From Lepidodermella squamata (lineage: Eukaryota > Gastrotricha): 64,000 bases of DNA. Positions 1 to 12,251 of this stretch are shown here, one piece after another. Made by a program: the position numbers and the translations under genes. Location: assembly GCA_047495785.1 (NCBI GenBank), contig JBLDXI010000009.1, forward strand, positions 4,650,001 to 4,714,000, written 5' to 3'. A model generated the notes under the pieces. It saw only the letters and a program-made list of their open reading frames with translations. It ran no database searches and had not been told where the DNA came from. Each line of letters starts with the position of its first letter. The first letter of the stretch is position 1.

Positions 1-2762
1 TATGCCGTAAAGCCAAAATTGCTGTGGCCGGTCCAGATTGCTGAACGTGACAGGGCAAACGCCAGCGCATATGCTCTAACTGAGTTTTTAAACAATGCAT
101 CACGAGTTTTGGCCGACTTTGAAATCGTTCCATATCCGATGCTCGCGGAATTCGAAAATTCTAGTAACGTTCATGCACGGGAACTATCTGAGATCGAACT
201 GCCGAAGGGAACCTACTTGGCGCCCATTATAGTGGGACCTGATGGAGAATGTGACACATCTGCAGGCACATATCGTGGTATCCATATGGTTATGGTAATA
301 ATACTTACACTTACCGTCTTACTATTGGCGAGCCCACAAGTCATTAGACCTATCAAGATCTTATCAAAATTTTGAATCGTCTGTAGAGTCAATAACAGAA
401 TAAGTTCATTGAAAACTAATTATCGAATCCTTCACTCCAAAATTGAAATTGTACAATCTTTTAAATTACTGATGAAGTATGAGAACTTCTGTTCAAACTT
501 CAACTTTTGAAAAATGCCCACATTATTTATGTATAAAAAATTGTAAATGTATGCAGATCTGTCATTTCATTCGCCGCCATTTTGATTCTCTAGCAGAAAA
601 AAGAAGCAAATTCGAATCAAAAGAAAAAGTTACCAAATTGGACCTCAAAATTTATTATGCTTGAAATACACTGCTACAACCTGCTGTGAAAAATAAAATG
701 ATATCTAACAACGCATTCCTATGATTATTTTATCTCTTTCGGAATTCGCAATTAGACCACGTCAAGCTGCGCTGGACCTTACATCGAATCGAGGCGAAGT
801 GTATTCTTCAACAATCTTTACACTACTCTGGGATCCGTAAGCACCTACAAATACGCGTTCTTGGAGGCTATCAGAAGTCTGGGTGGCTGGAAGCGGGTTG
901 GCATGATCTACTCTTGGTGGCTTCGAGACGTTCCCATGTTAGCCACTGAGACTTTTAAACTTTTGACGGCGAACAAGATCGAAGTCAGCGAATCTGTCGG
1001 GTCTTACTGGTTCGGTGAAATGGAGGACGCTGAACTAAAACCCCTGCAAAATGTCAGAGTCGTTCTAATTTTCCCATATGGCGCCTACGAATGTCAGATC
1101 TTCCTATGCAAGGCATTTCAAAATGGCATGCGCCCACCTTTGTACCATTTTATCGCCTCAATTCCGGCATGCTTGACTTGGAACCTGGATCGAGAAGTGT
1201 ACATATCTGATGGTTGTACGCGTGAAATTATCGACATTCAACTGTCAGCGTTGTTTGCCATCGGTATTCCGACCAGACCTTTCGAAACTCCTGGAATTTC
1301 AAGTCTAGGAATAAGCGCCACCGACTATGACGAAATGATCGTCGTGAAGATGCTAGAAGTAGGGAAGATAATTAGTATCGATAGCATTCGCCAGGCTGAA
1401 TTTGACGTTCAGATGTTGGCGTTACTGGCTTTAAACCAAACTGAAGCTATTCTTAGACAAAACTACAATCTCTCCTTAACTGATTTCAAGAATCCAGAAT
1501 ACCAGGCTCTGATATACAGTGTTGCGAATCGAACCACGGCAGAAATTGATGCAGTTGGATTTCGAAATTCTAGGATCAAACGAGACGTGAATGGTGAAAT
1601 GTATCAAGACCTAGCGATAATGCAAGCTTACAAGTTGCAACCTCGCCGAGTGGCTCATCTAGCGTACAACCATGAGAAACGATCATTTTCATACAAGCTA
1701 GATGTTGAACCAATCTGGGCTACTGCAACAGGACATTCTCCAAAAGATCTTTCCAACGTTGAACTGAGGATTGGCTACAGCGGCAGAATAATGAGTGGTA
1801 TTGTCGCTTCCTTGGCGGTATCTCTGACTATGATGCAAGTCCTTCTACTCACAACAACAGCCCGAACAAAACCGGAGATGTTTTACAGAAACTGGAACAA
1901 GTACTTCGTTTTCATTGCCTGCATAGGCCTGAACGCATCAGCTATCTTTCTTATCATTGGCCATGATTACGCTCCTGCTACGGAATGCAGATGGAGAATA
2001 GTGTTGATACTGATAAGCTTGAGCATATTTCATAGCCTGATCTTCAGTCAAGTTTTCGTCTACAGCAAGTTTGTCCGAGTGAGAACCTATCTAGTGAATA
2101 ACAGAGGTATACGTTACATCAACCATCTTTCAAGGTGGAAGTTATCTACCCACCGAGTCCGACCGAGTGTTCCATCTTATGAAACACAGGGTATTGTTAT
2201 CCAACGTCGCGTTTCAATCCTTACAAGTAATAGGTACCAAAACCAGCTGCAAATGTCTCAGTCTATGTGTGTGGCTTTGGCTGTCAATGTCGTCGGCCTA
2301 CTTCTCTGGATTATCAAAGAGCCCATGCAGCTTGTTTTATCCAAAAACCCGGTAGCTTTCGACGAGACGGCTGATACATATTTCGAGCTCGATGTTATGT
2401 CTTGCAGCTCTGCGAATCTGACCTACTGGCTTGGCGCTGTTCTCGCCTTCAATTTCGGGCTAATCTCGCTGGCAAATTTGTTCTCAGTGGATCTCAGGCG
2501 GCGCATCATGCCTAATGAATTTGCGCTGAGCTGCAACCTAATTAGGGCAGCAGCGGTTAACGCGCTAACGCTGCTAGCTGCTGGGGTGATTGTGCTCGCT
2601 TTGGTCGCTTCGTCAAACAAGCCATGCGTAGTGAACGCAGTACTAGCTTTCATCGAGCTCGTCTATTCTGGCCTGATGAGTTTCGTTTTGTTGCTACCTC
2701 TAACTGTGAAGGTTGAAAAACTTGACGGTGTTTGGGCAATGCGAACTCACGCTAATATATAA
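1..2762 (+). CDS. GABA-B receptor-like class C GPCR (5' partial)
   Basis: G-protein-coupled receptor of the metabotropic GABA-B-like family, expected in the plasma membrane. Exon 1 is open from base 1 to about 294 (donor GTAATA). It encodes ligand-binding-lobe sequence with the family's C-x4-AG turn (GECDTSAGTYR). After a 461 bp intron, exon 2 runs 756-2762 in the same phase. It carries lobe sequence (GGWKRVGMIY) and then seven hydrophobic segments at about 1789-1860, 1900-1965, 1985-2075, 2254-2325, 2420-2500, 2537-2610 and 2625-2710. A Cys precedes TM3 (ECRWRIV) and another lies in the loop before TM5 (SCSSAN), the conserved TM3-EL2 pair. The cytoplasmic tail is very short (about 15 residues), without the long coiled coil of vertebrate GABA-B subunits. 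The signal peptide and first exons lie before the window. Family assignment is firm; ligand is unknown. Confidence 0.8.
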
Positions 2763-3685
2763 CCAGGTGTTCATACGATTTTGAAACTTGGAAACGTTAT
2801 GCTCATCTTTTATCACGAACCTAACTGTTAACAACAATAGGGCTTAGCAAAAAGCCCCGAGCTTTATATTAGGCTTTATGATGTTGGTATGATAGTAGCA
2901 AAATGCGAGCATATGAAATATCATCCTGCTTGACATCTTGATTTGTCGCCCTTGGACAAGTCATTTTTTCCTATCAAATTCCCCATCCCCCCATCCCCAT
3001 CCCATGATACGTTATGCCGCTTTATTAGCTGACAAATGATCCGGTCGCTCATGGCTCATGTGAGCAAAAGCTTAGTGTGATATCGACAGGTGATATTATG
3101 TCTGAATATAATGGGCACAAATTCCCGAAGCAGCAACTTAACAGTAAATTGAATGCAAGGTGATGACAACGAAGCACGAAGAATACCTAAGTAATGCAAG
3201 AGAATTTTCAGAGTTTTCATGTTTCATAAGTAACTTGTGGCGGAACTGAGTGGAAAGCATATGAACATTTACTAAAGTAATTCATGGGAGTCTGGAAAGC
3301 TGCCTTTAATAAAGAATAAAGACTCTGAAATTCAAACAAAAAGCAAAACATTATTTCTAAATCAAATCTAGTCTCGCAAAAGCCTCGAACGCCAGAGATG
3401 TTCCAGTGTATTAACTCTTCATTGCACCCAATTTTGTAGTCCACAGGCCGATTTATCGCTTTTCGCACATTACCCTAGCGCAAACGTAATGTATTTGTTA
3501 CTTTTTCAACTCTCAAGTGCGCGATTATTATGTCGTGGCGCAGAAAAGCGCCGGCCTGGGAATTGACTATCCTAAGTGTCAAAAAAATACGACACACAAT
3601 TTCCGCGCCTGTCAACGCAAGAGATGGAACGTTGGTTAACAATTCAAAATATGCACTAATTTTGTAATTTTTCGTTCTAAAAATA
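2763..3685. other. Intergenic, no gene seen
   Basis: AT-rich spacer between the GABA-B-like gene and the ATPase. It contains a short C-rich run near 2980-3003. The reading frames seen have no recognisable motifs. Confidence 0.6.
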
Positions 3686-6600
3686 ATGGCGACGACGTTC
3701 AAGCGACACGAACATCCAACTGATGAACCTAACGTTGTCTCCATAATTGGCGCTTACAAATGGTCGCCGATAAAAACAATGTTTTTCTGCATCTTTTCCA
3801 TTCTTACAGCCTTCCTTTTCCCGATCATTGTGTGTTTTATGGGCAAGTCGGAGCTGATAAAGCGAACTCACGTTCGAACTCGGTCGATTGACAAAGCAAC
3901 AGTGTTTCTAGCCAAGGTTTCCTACCAAGCAAAGCCTGTTATTTGCTACCCACGCCTGATCACTTGCAACAGCCTGAACGCTAAAACCAGCGCAGTTTTG
4001 AAGCCGATAAATCGAATATGGCTCGCCTTTCACCGCAAGATTTCGTCGACTTTATCAACAGATCGCTGCTTCTTGGAATTCGTGAGCGAAAATGACTCAG
4101 CCGCTGCGTTTAAAGTCCACGTTAACCCAAGTGACAATCTTCGAGCTGCGATTGACCTCGGCCCTGATATCGGGGTTTTCATTTGGAATGCAGAGAAGCG
4201 CATTTTCAACCGAATGCCCTCGATTTCGCCGCAAAGTTACGGAAAAACGTCATCGAGACTTCGGTCTCAGAAGTCGCAGGGTACAACTGTTGGAACTCCT
4301 ACGACAGACTTTTTCGAAGAGGACGAACCGAATGATTTCATCATTACGAGTGCAATGGATTCGGATTTCTACCAACAGGATCTATGTGTTAATGATGACA
4401 TGTTCAACCTCGAACTTTACAGGTAGACCATGCTTTTGTTGACTTTAAAATTATTAGTTGATTTTTTCATCCAGGCAAAACACGAAGAAAACCTGGCTCT
4501 GTTACATTTTGAGCCTGTTGTCGTGCGGTCTTCTCTCCGCCGTTTTCGTCTGGAAACCCAACTGGCGGCTCATGGCAATGTTCGATCAGCTCAACTTCGG
4601 CGACTCTCGACGCGCAACACATATCAAAATAATCGATGCAAACATTCCAGACAACATTTGGATCCGTCCTCTCTGGCTATCAACTCGAAAAGGGGTCTTA
4701 GTCAAAGATGAAAACCTGTCACCAAGGAAAGTCCCGTGGCACCTGATCTGGCGGTTTTTCGTCTTCGAATCGATGCCGTTTGTCCTGGATATGAAGACAA
4801 ATCGATTTGTAGCTGGCCCAATATTGTACGAAGAAATTGTTGCGGCTTGTAACCAGAGTTCTTTGAATCGAGCTCAAGAGGCTGCTTCGACCCCAACTCC
4901 AGGCGTCTATTCATTAAACAACTGCGATATTCGCCATCCATGGGCCAGACGAGCATTATGCGGCTTCAATGTAACCCCAGTTCCTTTGACTCCAATCTGG
5001 TTCATCTTCTGGCGCGAAGCTTTCTCGCCGCTCTACATTTTTCAGGTCGCTTGTTGCGTCATGTGGTATACAGTCGATTACACGGTTTACGCAACATGTT
5101 TGATGACTTTCGCCTTTCTCACGATTTCTTGGTCTGTTTACATGACCTTCACGAATGAACACGCTGTTTGGCAGGCAGTTGTTGGTCAGAAGTCTATCAC
5201 GGCTCAAAACACCCCGAGGAGTCAATCGACAAACAATTTTCGGCCAAGTTCCTCGGCTAGTAACCTCCTTCAGGGTCGCAGTCCGACAAAGTCCACTACA
5301 GCCAGTCAAAACTCGAGCTCGGAAGATAAGGAGAAAGTCATGATTGCAGAGCAAGGAGATGCGGAATGTGGATTCGTAACCTCAATCCCAGCTAAGATGC
5401 TAGTCCCTGGAGACATCGTTTTCCTAGGAAAAGCGCCAGATGGTCACTTACCGCCAATTCCGGCCGATCTCGTCATACTCGAAGGATCCTGCCTGGTCGA
5501 CGAATCGATGTTATCTGGGGAGGTAACTCCTGTTACCAAATTTCCATGCGCAAATCCAAGACGTGAGAAGCCGTTTGAAAGGAATATGTTACATTCCGGG
5601 ACTAAATTGATCTGCATCTCAAGTGGCGCTGCAACGGCAATGGTAACTTCAATCGGGTTCTGCACGAATCGAGGCCGATTGGTCCGCTCAGTCCTACGAC
5701 CAACGAAAGCGGATGTGAGATTTACCGTTGAGACTATCAAGTTCCTGGGAGCTATGGCCATTGTCGGAATTATCGGCTTGACCTATACTGTGATCATCCG
5801 GGCGATGAGAAACGAAGATGCGGTTCTAATTTTGATCATGTGTGGAGTTTTGGCTGCCGTAGTTGTCCCACCTCAGTTATCAGTCGGCCTTACCATATCC
5901 CTAGTAGTAGCCCAGGTCCGCCTCAAAGCTAGACGTATATTTTGCACGAATCCTAAATCAATCACCCCAACTGGTAGCGTTGATCTGGTCTGTTTCGACA
6001 AAACAGGGACGTTGACCGAAGAAACCGTCCGGCTGAAGTCAGTAATCACTGTTGGATTCCGTCCCCCACCCGAAATTCAAGACATTGACGCGGATTTAGT
6101 CGATCGAGTCTCTTTTTACCAGGCTGAGGTGACTCAGGTCTTTGAATTGTGCGCAGCTAGCTGTAACTCCCTAACCATGCTCCCGCCGCCTAGTAACGAC
6201 AAATCCCCATCAAAAGCTCCGCCTTTAGCAGTAGAGCCGATAGGTGATCCTATTGATTTGGAATTGTTTCGATTCTCTCAGTTCAAGTTGCTGCCATCAG
6301 GGCTTTTCTACTCTCTGAAACGACCGACTTTAAGAGTTGAGATTCTGAAGAATTTCGGCTTCTCACCCGAGCGTAGGTCGATTTGTGTCGTGGTTAAAGT
6401 CAGCGATTTCCTAGCTACTGATGAGGAATCAGTCTACGTTTTTGTAAAAGGCGCCCCTGAACATGTTTTGCCTCATTGTTGCAAGACAACAATCCCGTCT
6501 GAAACAAATGAACTAATGGCTGAGGCGACTCATGGTGGTCTCAGGTTAATTCTCTTAGCCTCGAAACGGGTCGAAGATCCGCATGAAATCGAACGAATAA

Positions 6601-8174
6601 TCGACCAGGCCACGCATCAGGATGAGGTGGAGACTGGGCTTGAATTAGCTGGAATTTCGTTTTTCGAAAATTGTGTCAAGCCAGAGTCACGGCCAACCAT
6701 TGCAAAACTCCAGGCTGCAAAGTTGAGGAGTATCATTATCACAGGCGATGACGTTAGAACCGCTGTCGCAACTGCCAGAACTGTCGGTATTGTTGGCGAG
6801 TATGTGATGCTAGTGACTGAAAGCGGCAATGACTCGCAAACTGTTTCGGCAAGTGCCTTCATCAAAATGAATGCGCTGAATGAGTTGAACGATCGGCTGC
6901 CGTTTGGAAGTGTTATCGCTGTAACAGAGGATTCATGGCAAATCTTACGGCAGCATTTGAGCACAAGGTTACAAATCCATTTTTATTTAAACTCCTTTAT
7001 AAGTTTTATTGTTCTTTAGCCTCAGCGCTCTATCTGCATTCCAAGTTCTACTCGAACGCGGCGCGGTTTTCGCTCGTTTCCGCCCCGAGCAAAAGGCTGA
7101 AGTTGTAGCTGAATATCGACAAAGATTTGGCTTTATAGTGGCTATGATTGGAGATGGGGCCAACGATTGCTGCGCTCTGAAAGCAGCGGATGTTGGAATC
7201 GCTCTGACCGAGGCCGAAGCATCCGTAGCCAGCGCTTTTACCTGCAAGAATCGAAACGTATCCCCAGTAGTCGATATCCTGAAAGAAGGGCGATGCTCTT
7301 TGATCTCAACGTTTGGCCTGTTCAGTGTCATGGTGTCCTATTCTTGCGTCCAGTTCTCGTCTATGTGCATTCTGTACTGGTGCCAGTCGAATTTTGCCGA
7401 TTTTCAGTTTTTGTATCTTGATTTGTTTCTGTTGACTACACTTTCCCTTGTCTTCCCACTTGTACCTGCCTTCCATCAAGCCCTCAGTGATAAACGACCG
7501 CATCGCCGCTTGCTGTGCTTCGGACAGATAGCCCCAATACTTGTCCATAATGCGGTCAATTTAGCCTTCCAACTTTTCGTTTTCCATTATGTCAAACGTC
7601 AGCCTTGGTTCCTGCCTTACAATATTCCACAGGTAAAAATGTGCTAAAAATTGCCTCATGTTAAAGGATTTGCGTTTAGGGAATGAACTCTAAGCGTCAG
7701 TACAACAGCTTCGAGTCGTATTCGGTCTTCAGTGTTTCGATATTCCAATATGTTTGGTCAGCCCTGATATTCTCTCGAGGCGCTCCATTTCGCAGTCGAT
7801 TCTATCGGAGCCGAGCATTCAGTGCTCATTTAGTCCTACTCCTTATAGCTAACCATGCCATTGTTATTTACCTCCCCGAGCCACTGAGGCGCATAATTGA
7901 AATTTTCCCACCTCCATCAATGGGATACCGCTATCAAATGATAATTCTAGCATACATCAACCTAGCAACGAGTTTCATTTGCGTTCGAGCGGTGGAGGAA
8001 TTTTCTCAATCGAAATTGCTTGGAAGAATTCGAAGACGATTGTCAGGACCTAAACACAATGCGGAAGATCAGCAGATGGGATTTCTTGTCAGCAATCATC
8101 CGTCGCAGCAAGTTATCGAGAATGTCGATGTCGATGCGATTGAGATGCGATTGAGCCCAGAAATAGATGCCTGA
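3686..8174 (+). CDS. P5B-type ATPase (ATP13A2/3-like)
   Basis: P-type ATPase of the P5B group, whose characterised members move polyamines out of endolysosomes. Four predicted exons, 3686-4422, 4475-6967, 7020-7632 and 7680-8174, are joined by 47-52 bp introns. They total 4338 nt, or 1445 residues, longer than typical ATP13A2 (about 1180). Visible in order: N-terminal hydrophobic hairpin (MFFCIFSILTAFLFPIIV); second membrane pair; a Ser-rich insertion (about 5170-5330); actuator motif MLSGEVTPVTK; M4 motif VVPPQLS; phosphorylation site DKTGTLTEE; nucleotide-domain KGAPE; hinge GDGANDCCALKAADVG; then the SEAEASVASAFT-type block (here TEAEASVASAFT) typical of P5B. C-terminal membrane helices follow, with FSRGAPFR matching the P5B FSKGKPFR motif. 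Oddities are the Ser-for-Pro change in M4 and Val in the TGES motif. Start ATG 3686 gives an N-terminus like the family's. A polyadenylation signal is near 8328. Confidence 0.9.
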
Positions 8175-8518
8175 AAACTCGTGATTACCTCAAGCATTTA
8201 TAAGCAGATTCCATTTAACAGATAATTCATCTTTATCCACATTTTTAATCAAACAAAATTGCACTTATACTTATCGATTCCATCATCCTTTATTTTGACA
8301 CTTTTTCTTATTATTTATTATTTGTTTTATGGAAAGAAATAAATTGTCTTGATGTTAGGAAATGACACGCTTTTCCCATGTGAGAATGCAGTCGGCAATT
8401 GTAATCGGATATCTCAGTGTGAAAATCTACAGCTATCTAGTGTCATATATGGGTGGTATACTGAAAAGAGAGCGCTAAACGATATTCGTTGGAGCTTGTT
8501 AACGCGTGTCCCGAAAGA
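8175..8518. other. Intergenic spacer with AATAAA and short repeat
   Basis: It contains AAATAAA near 8328-8343, the likely 3' end signal of the ATPase gene. It also holds one copy (8259-8283) of a 25 bp sequence repeated in intron 1 of channel A. No gene is seen. Confidence 0.5.
8259..8283 (+). repeat. 25 bp direct repeat, copy 1
   Basis: This 25 bp segment matches 8638-8662 with one mismatch, in the same orientation. Copy 2 lies at the start of intron 1 of channel A. Origin is unknown; it could mark a small local duplication. Confidence 0.6.
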
Positions 8519-10228
8519 ATGATTCTTCTGAAGGTAATTTTGTTGTGTATAAATCAGCTCTCATCATTCAGCCAAATGACAACTGTCTCACGGACCCGCG
8601 AAAAAGTTGCGAAGCCTGATCCGCATGCATTCCAAGGTTGCACTTATACTTGTCGATTCCATATATTTTTGTATTTCTCAGCGAATAATATATTTCCAGG
8701 AAATGAGGAGGCCAAACTCATCGACTTCCTGTTCACTAATTATCGCGGCCAGGGATTAGCAAGGCCTATACGCGACTTCAAAAGTGTTATGGAGGTGCGT
8801 TTCCGATTAGGGGTCGATCTATTCTCAGAACTCGACGAGCACACTGGCTACGCTAGGATAGTTGCAACTGTCACTGCGGCTTGGCACGACGAATTTTTAA
8901 AGTGGAACTCAACGCCTCAATTCAGCCATATTGATACCCTACCTATTCTCGGTGATCGGATATTTAAACCCACTATAATCCCGCACGGAAGTAACGGCGA
9001 TAGGGCTCCGTTATTTCACTCGGGCTCGAGAAGCGGTGGAGAACAAATGCCTTTGTTTTGGGTGGACAGCAGCGGCCTAGTTCATGCAACTATAACCCAG
9101 CCGTTTGATACAACTTGCAAAATCGATGTATCAGACTTCCCTTTCGATAATCAAATCTGCGAATTTTACTTCAAAATACTACAATTTCGAACTCCGAGAA
9201 TGAGGCTGAGGTTAGGAAGAAACGAATCAATTGCTAAAAGAGCTGTGGTCGAAAAATTTCGACAGACCCGTTGGAAAGCTAACCCTATGTGGGAGATAAT
9301 TGATGTGAAGCCAGAAGAGCGGTCTTATGCTAGTAGCAATCTAACCTCGGCAAGCTTCACCGCTATCGTCTATCGAATCAATATCAAACGAAAATCAAGC
9401 TACTACATGTGGAATATAATCCTACCTACAGGGTCGATGGCTGCTATTCAAACCAGTGTATTCTTCCTGCCTTTTTCGCCAGAAAGGGTCATGTTTGCTA
9501 TCACAGCTGTTTTGGCTGTCGACATTTTTCAAGGGTCGCTATCCGCTAAAGTTCAAACTGGATCAGAGCCACTGCCTTTGATCAAATACTCGACAGCGCA
9601 GCGTTTGATTGGGATTATCATCACTATCGAGTCGATCATTGTTCTATCTATCACTTTGAATTCAGACCCGCTACCGAGATGGATTGTTTCGATAATGCAT
9701 GGAAAGTTGACGTCGCTGTTGAAGAGGGGGAAAAGCAGCATTGGGAAGACTTTACGGAAGAGAGCTGCGCCGAGTAATTTATCGAATCAAGCTAGCAATG
9801 GAGTGTTGAAATCTCTGGTTATGGTTGCTGGGTCGAAATCGATTGAGAACCACCCTGGCCGGCAAAGTTTCATGATATCTCAAGCCATGCGGAACGACCG
9901 ATGTCGAACTCCGGTGGTTTCTAAACCAATCTACCCAATCGACGAGGATGAGGACGAAAATAACAATGATGATTCATCCAAGTCGAAACAAGTGCGATGT
10001 GCTGAGGAGCCAATCGGACAGCAAATTCCGGGTCGGAAATATGGGAAGAAATACCCATCTCGTAACAAGCGGAGGAAATCATCTGTGCAGTATCAGGAAC
10101 AGGTCCTTGCAGATATGAATTCCCTAGAACGTCATGAATTAGCTATTATTGTTGATAGACTTTCGCTAGGTGCAATTTGTTTAACTTTTGCCTTACTACC
10201 GGTGATTTTCTTCAAATTCTCTGGATGA
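8519..10228 (+). CDS. Cys-loop ligand-gated ion channel A (divergent clade I)
   Basis: Pentameric ligand-gated channel subunit, nicotinic-like, expected at the cell surface. Start ATG 8519 opens a signal-peptide-like segment (MILLKVILLCINQL). Intron 1 (8637-8699, 63 bp) is free of stops and a multiple of three, but removing it restores FQ-GNEEAKL, which matches the paralogues. The mature product is 548 residues. The ligand domain has ELDEHTGYARIV and WHDEFLKWN (nicotinic W-x-D-x-x-L-x-W-N block) and FKPTIIPHGSNGD. The Cys-loop is C-x13-C with FPFDNQIC. M1 is YYMWNIILPTGSMAAI, M2 begins SPERVMFAITAVLAVDIF, then M3, a long M3-M4 loop with an acidic stretch (IDEDEDENNNDD), and M4 ending PVIFFKFSG. 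M3 carries an Arg (STAQRLIG) absent from the paralogues. There is no vicinal Cys pair in loop C. Ligand unknown. AATAAA near 10267. Confidence 0.87.
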   Translation: MILLKVILLCINQLSSFSQMTTVSRTREKVAKPDPHAFQGCTYTCRFHIFLYFSANNIFPGNEEAKLIDFLFTNYRGQGLARPIRDFKSVMEVRFRLGVDLFSELDEHTGYARIVATVTAAWHDEFLKWNSTPQFSHIDTLPILGDRIFKPTIIPHGSNGDRAPLFHSGSRSGGEQMPLFWVDSSGLVHATITQPFDTTCKIDVSDFPFDNQICEFYFKILQFRTPRMRLRLGRNESIAKRAVVEKFRQTRWKANPMWEIIDVKPEERSYASSNLTSASFTAIVYRINIKRKSSYYMWNIILPTGSMAAIQTSVFFLPFSPERVMFAITAVLAVDIFQGSLSAKVQTGSEPLPLIKYSTAQRLIGIIITIESIIVLSITLNSDPLPRWIVSIMHGKLTSLLKRGKSSIGKTLRKRAAPSNLSNQASNGVLKSLVMVAGSKSIENHPGRQSFMISQAMRNDRCRTPVVSKPIYPIDEDEDENNNDDSSKSKQVRCAEEPIGQQIPGRKYGKKYPSRNKRRKSSVQYQEQVLADMNSLERHELAIIVDRLSLGAICLTFALLPVIFFKFSG

Positions 10229-10874
10229 GGTGTTACTTCATAGTTACCAGGAAGGCTTAGCTCGATAAATAAAATCAAGGATACATGTTTTTTGTTTGAC
10301 TTGGATCTGGATGTGGAAGATATTGCGAAATCGGAATTAATTTGAAAAAACTCGGAACCGTAGAACTGTGCTGGATCTGTAAAGTGGAACTGCGCTTTAA
10401 AATAATTTCAAGCGAATATGAATGAACCATAATTACTTATGTTCAAAACACATTTCAATTATCCGCCACCTCCTTGAGCAAATTTTATTTGTCTTTTGCC
10501 CTCTCGTCTCTCTGTCTGCGTGTAATGAACTTGATAGCAATGTCTGCTCGGTCCGTCCGCGAGGCCGGTCGAGAGCTCTTCACGCTGATGTAATTCATCG
10601 TTCGCGTGACAAGCACAGCAAGGACGTTACGCTTATGAGTGGCGCATTCATCGTTTGAGTAATAATAGACTGTCCCAAATGGGAAGAGTGTGCGGTAATT
10701 ACCATGACTTCGTGCCATAATAAACTCATCACCCTGTTTTCAACACTTAATCGATTGGCGATAACCGGAGCAAAAAAACACGAGGTCAAATCTCGATAAT
10801 CCAACGACGCTTTGTCTCGTCGATTACTGAGTTGCCCCAATCTAGACGGATTCATATTACAGATTAAAGAGGCA
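10229..10874. other. Intergenic spacer A-B
   Basis: It holds the probable polyadenylation signal of channel A (near 10267) and presumably the promoter of channel B. No coding motif is recognised. Confidence 0.5.
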
Positions 10875-12251
10875 ATGATAATTTTGGCTCTGATATTAGC
10901 AGCAGTTCCTCGAGTCGCATTTGTTAGGGGAGAATACGTTCCCGAAAACTTGACTGAAGGAAATTGTGAGTCTTATTGAATTTGAAAATCATCAATCATC
11001 ATTCTGTTTGTTTTGTAATCAGATGACAATGACATTTTCTACGGAAACGATGAAACAGAGCTGATGCAGCAGCTTATCGGCAGGTACCGCGGTTTTGGGC
11101 TGACACGGCCCATAAACGACTCCCGTCAAGTTATGGACATAACTTTCGACATGGCCATCGATCAATTCGTGGAGCTTGACGAACATACTGGCTATGCAAA
11201 AATCGTAACAACGATCTACGCAGGATGGCAAGACGAGTTCTTAAAATGGGACCAGCTTCCACGTTATTCCAATGTGACAATGCTTGTTCTCGATGCGGGC
11301 AAACAAGTCTTCAAACCCGTCATCATTCCGCTTGGAAGTTCTGGCGACCGATCTCCGGTTTTCCACTCATCCAGCAGGCCACTTGGACGGAATCTGATAA
11401 TGCTCTGGGTAGAAGGAAACGGCCGCGTCCATGCAAGTGCTGTAAAAACTCTTGATACAATTTGCGATTTGTTGGATGTTTCAAAATTTCCCTTCGATTC
11501 ACAATTATGTGAATTCACTTTCAAAATTCCGAATTTTGGGATGCGGCTGAAAATTGACCCGTACGATGAATCCTCAGTGAAGTCGAACCATGTGATTATG
11601 GACACTAATCAAATGTGGGAAATTGTTGAAGTTCAACCTCAAGAGAAGATTCTAGCCGGGAAAGTTCCTGCTATCGTTTACAAAGTCATGATCAGAAGGA
11701 AACCCGAGTTTTACCTGTGGAATATCATCCTACCAACTACGGCGATGGTTGCAATACAATCCAGTGTATTTGTGCTGCCAATCTCACCTCAAAGGGTCAT
11801 GTTTTCTGTGACTACAGTTGTTGCTATCGACATTTTCCAACAGTCTTTGACAATGAAGATCCAGTCATCATCTGAGCCTGTTCCTTTGATCAAATACGCG
11901 ATAGTTCAGCTGATATTCAGCGTCCTCACTGCAGTTGAGTCGATCGTTGTTTTATCGATCATGATTCGTAGTGATCACCTTCCAAACTTTGTTATCCATT
12001 TGGTTTTTGGTCAATGGAAGGACAAATTGTTCAATTTTTCATTCACGAGGAATCTTATGCCGTGCTTTTGCAGGAACGACGATGAGAACAAATTTAGAGT
12101 CGATCTGTCGCCGAATACAGAATTTTGCAACGCAAAACTCCTTAATGCAATGCGGAGGAAAAAGTTTGCGAAATTGCTTGATAAACTGTTTCTTTGTTGC
12201 TTCATTAGTTTCTTCCTGTTTTCTCCAATAGCCTTTTTCGCAATTCGCTGA
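10875..12251 (+). CDS. Cys-loop ligand-gated ion channel B (clade I)
   Basis: Same family and orientation as channel A. Exon 1, 10875-10965, encodes a signal peptide (MIILALILAAVPRVAFV). A 57 bp intron ends at 11022; exon 2 runs 11023-12251. Total is 1320 nt, 439 residues. The join gives N-YDNDIFYGNDETE, aligning with the paralogues. Motifs: ELDEHTGYAKIV, WQDEFLKWD, FKPVIIPLGSSGD, M1 YLWNIILPTTAMVAI, M2 SPQRVMFSVTTVVAIDIF, M3 and M4 (SPIAFFAIR end). It is the most divergent member: the Cys-loop has 14 residues between the cysteines, not 13 (CDLLDVSKFPFDSQLC). The -1' pore Glu is Gln and the 9' Leu is Val. The M3-M4 loop is short. The frame is open throughout, so these look like real differences. 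Ligand and ion selectivity unknown. Confidence 0.85.
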
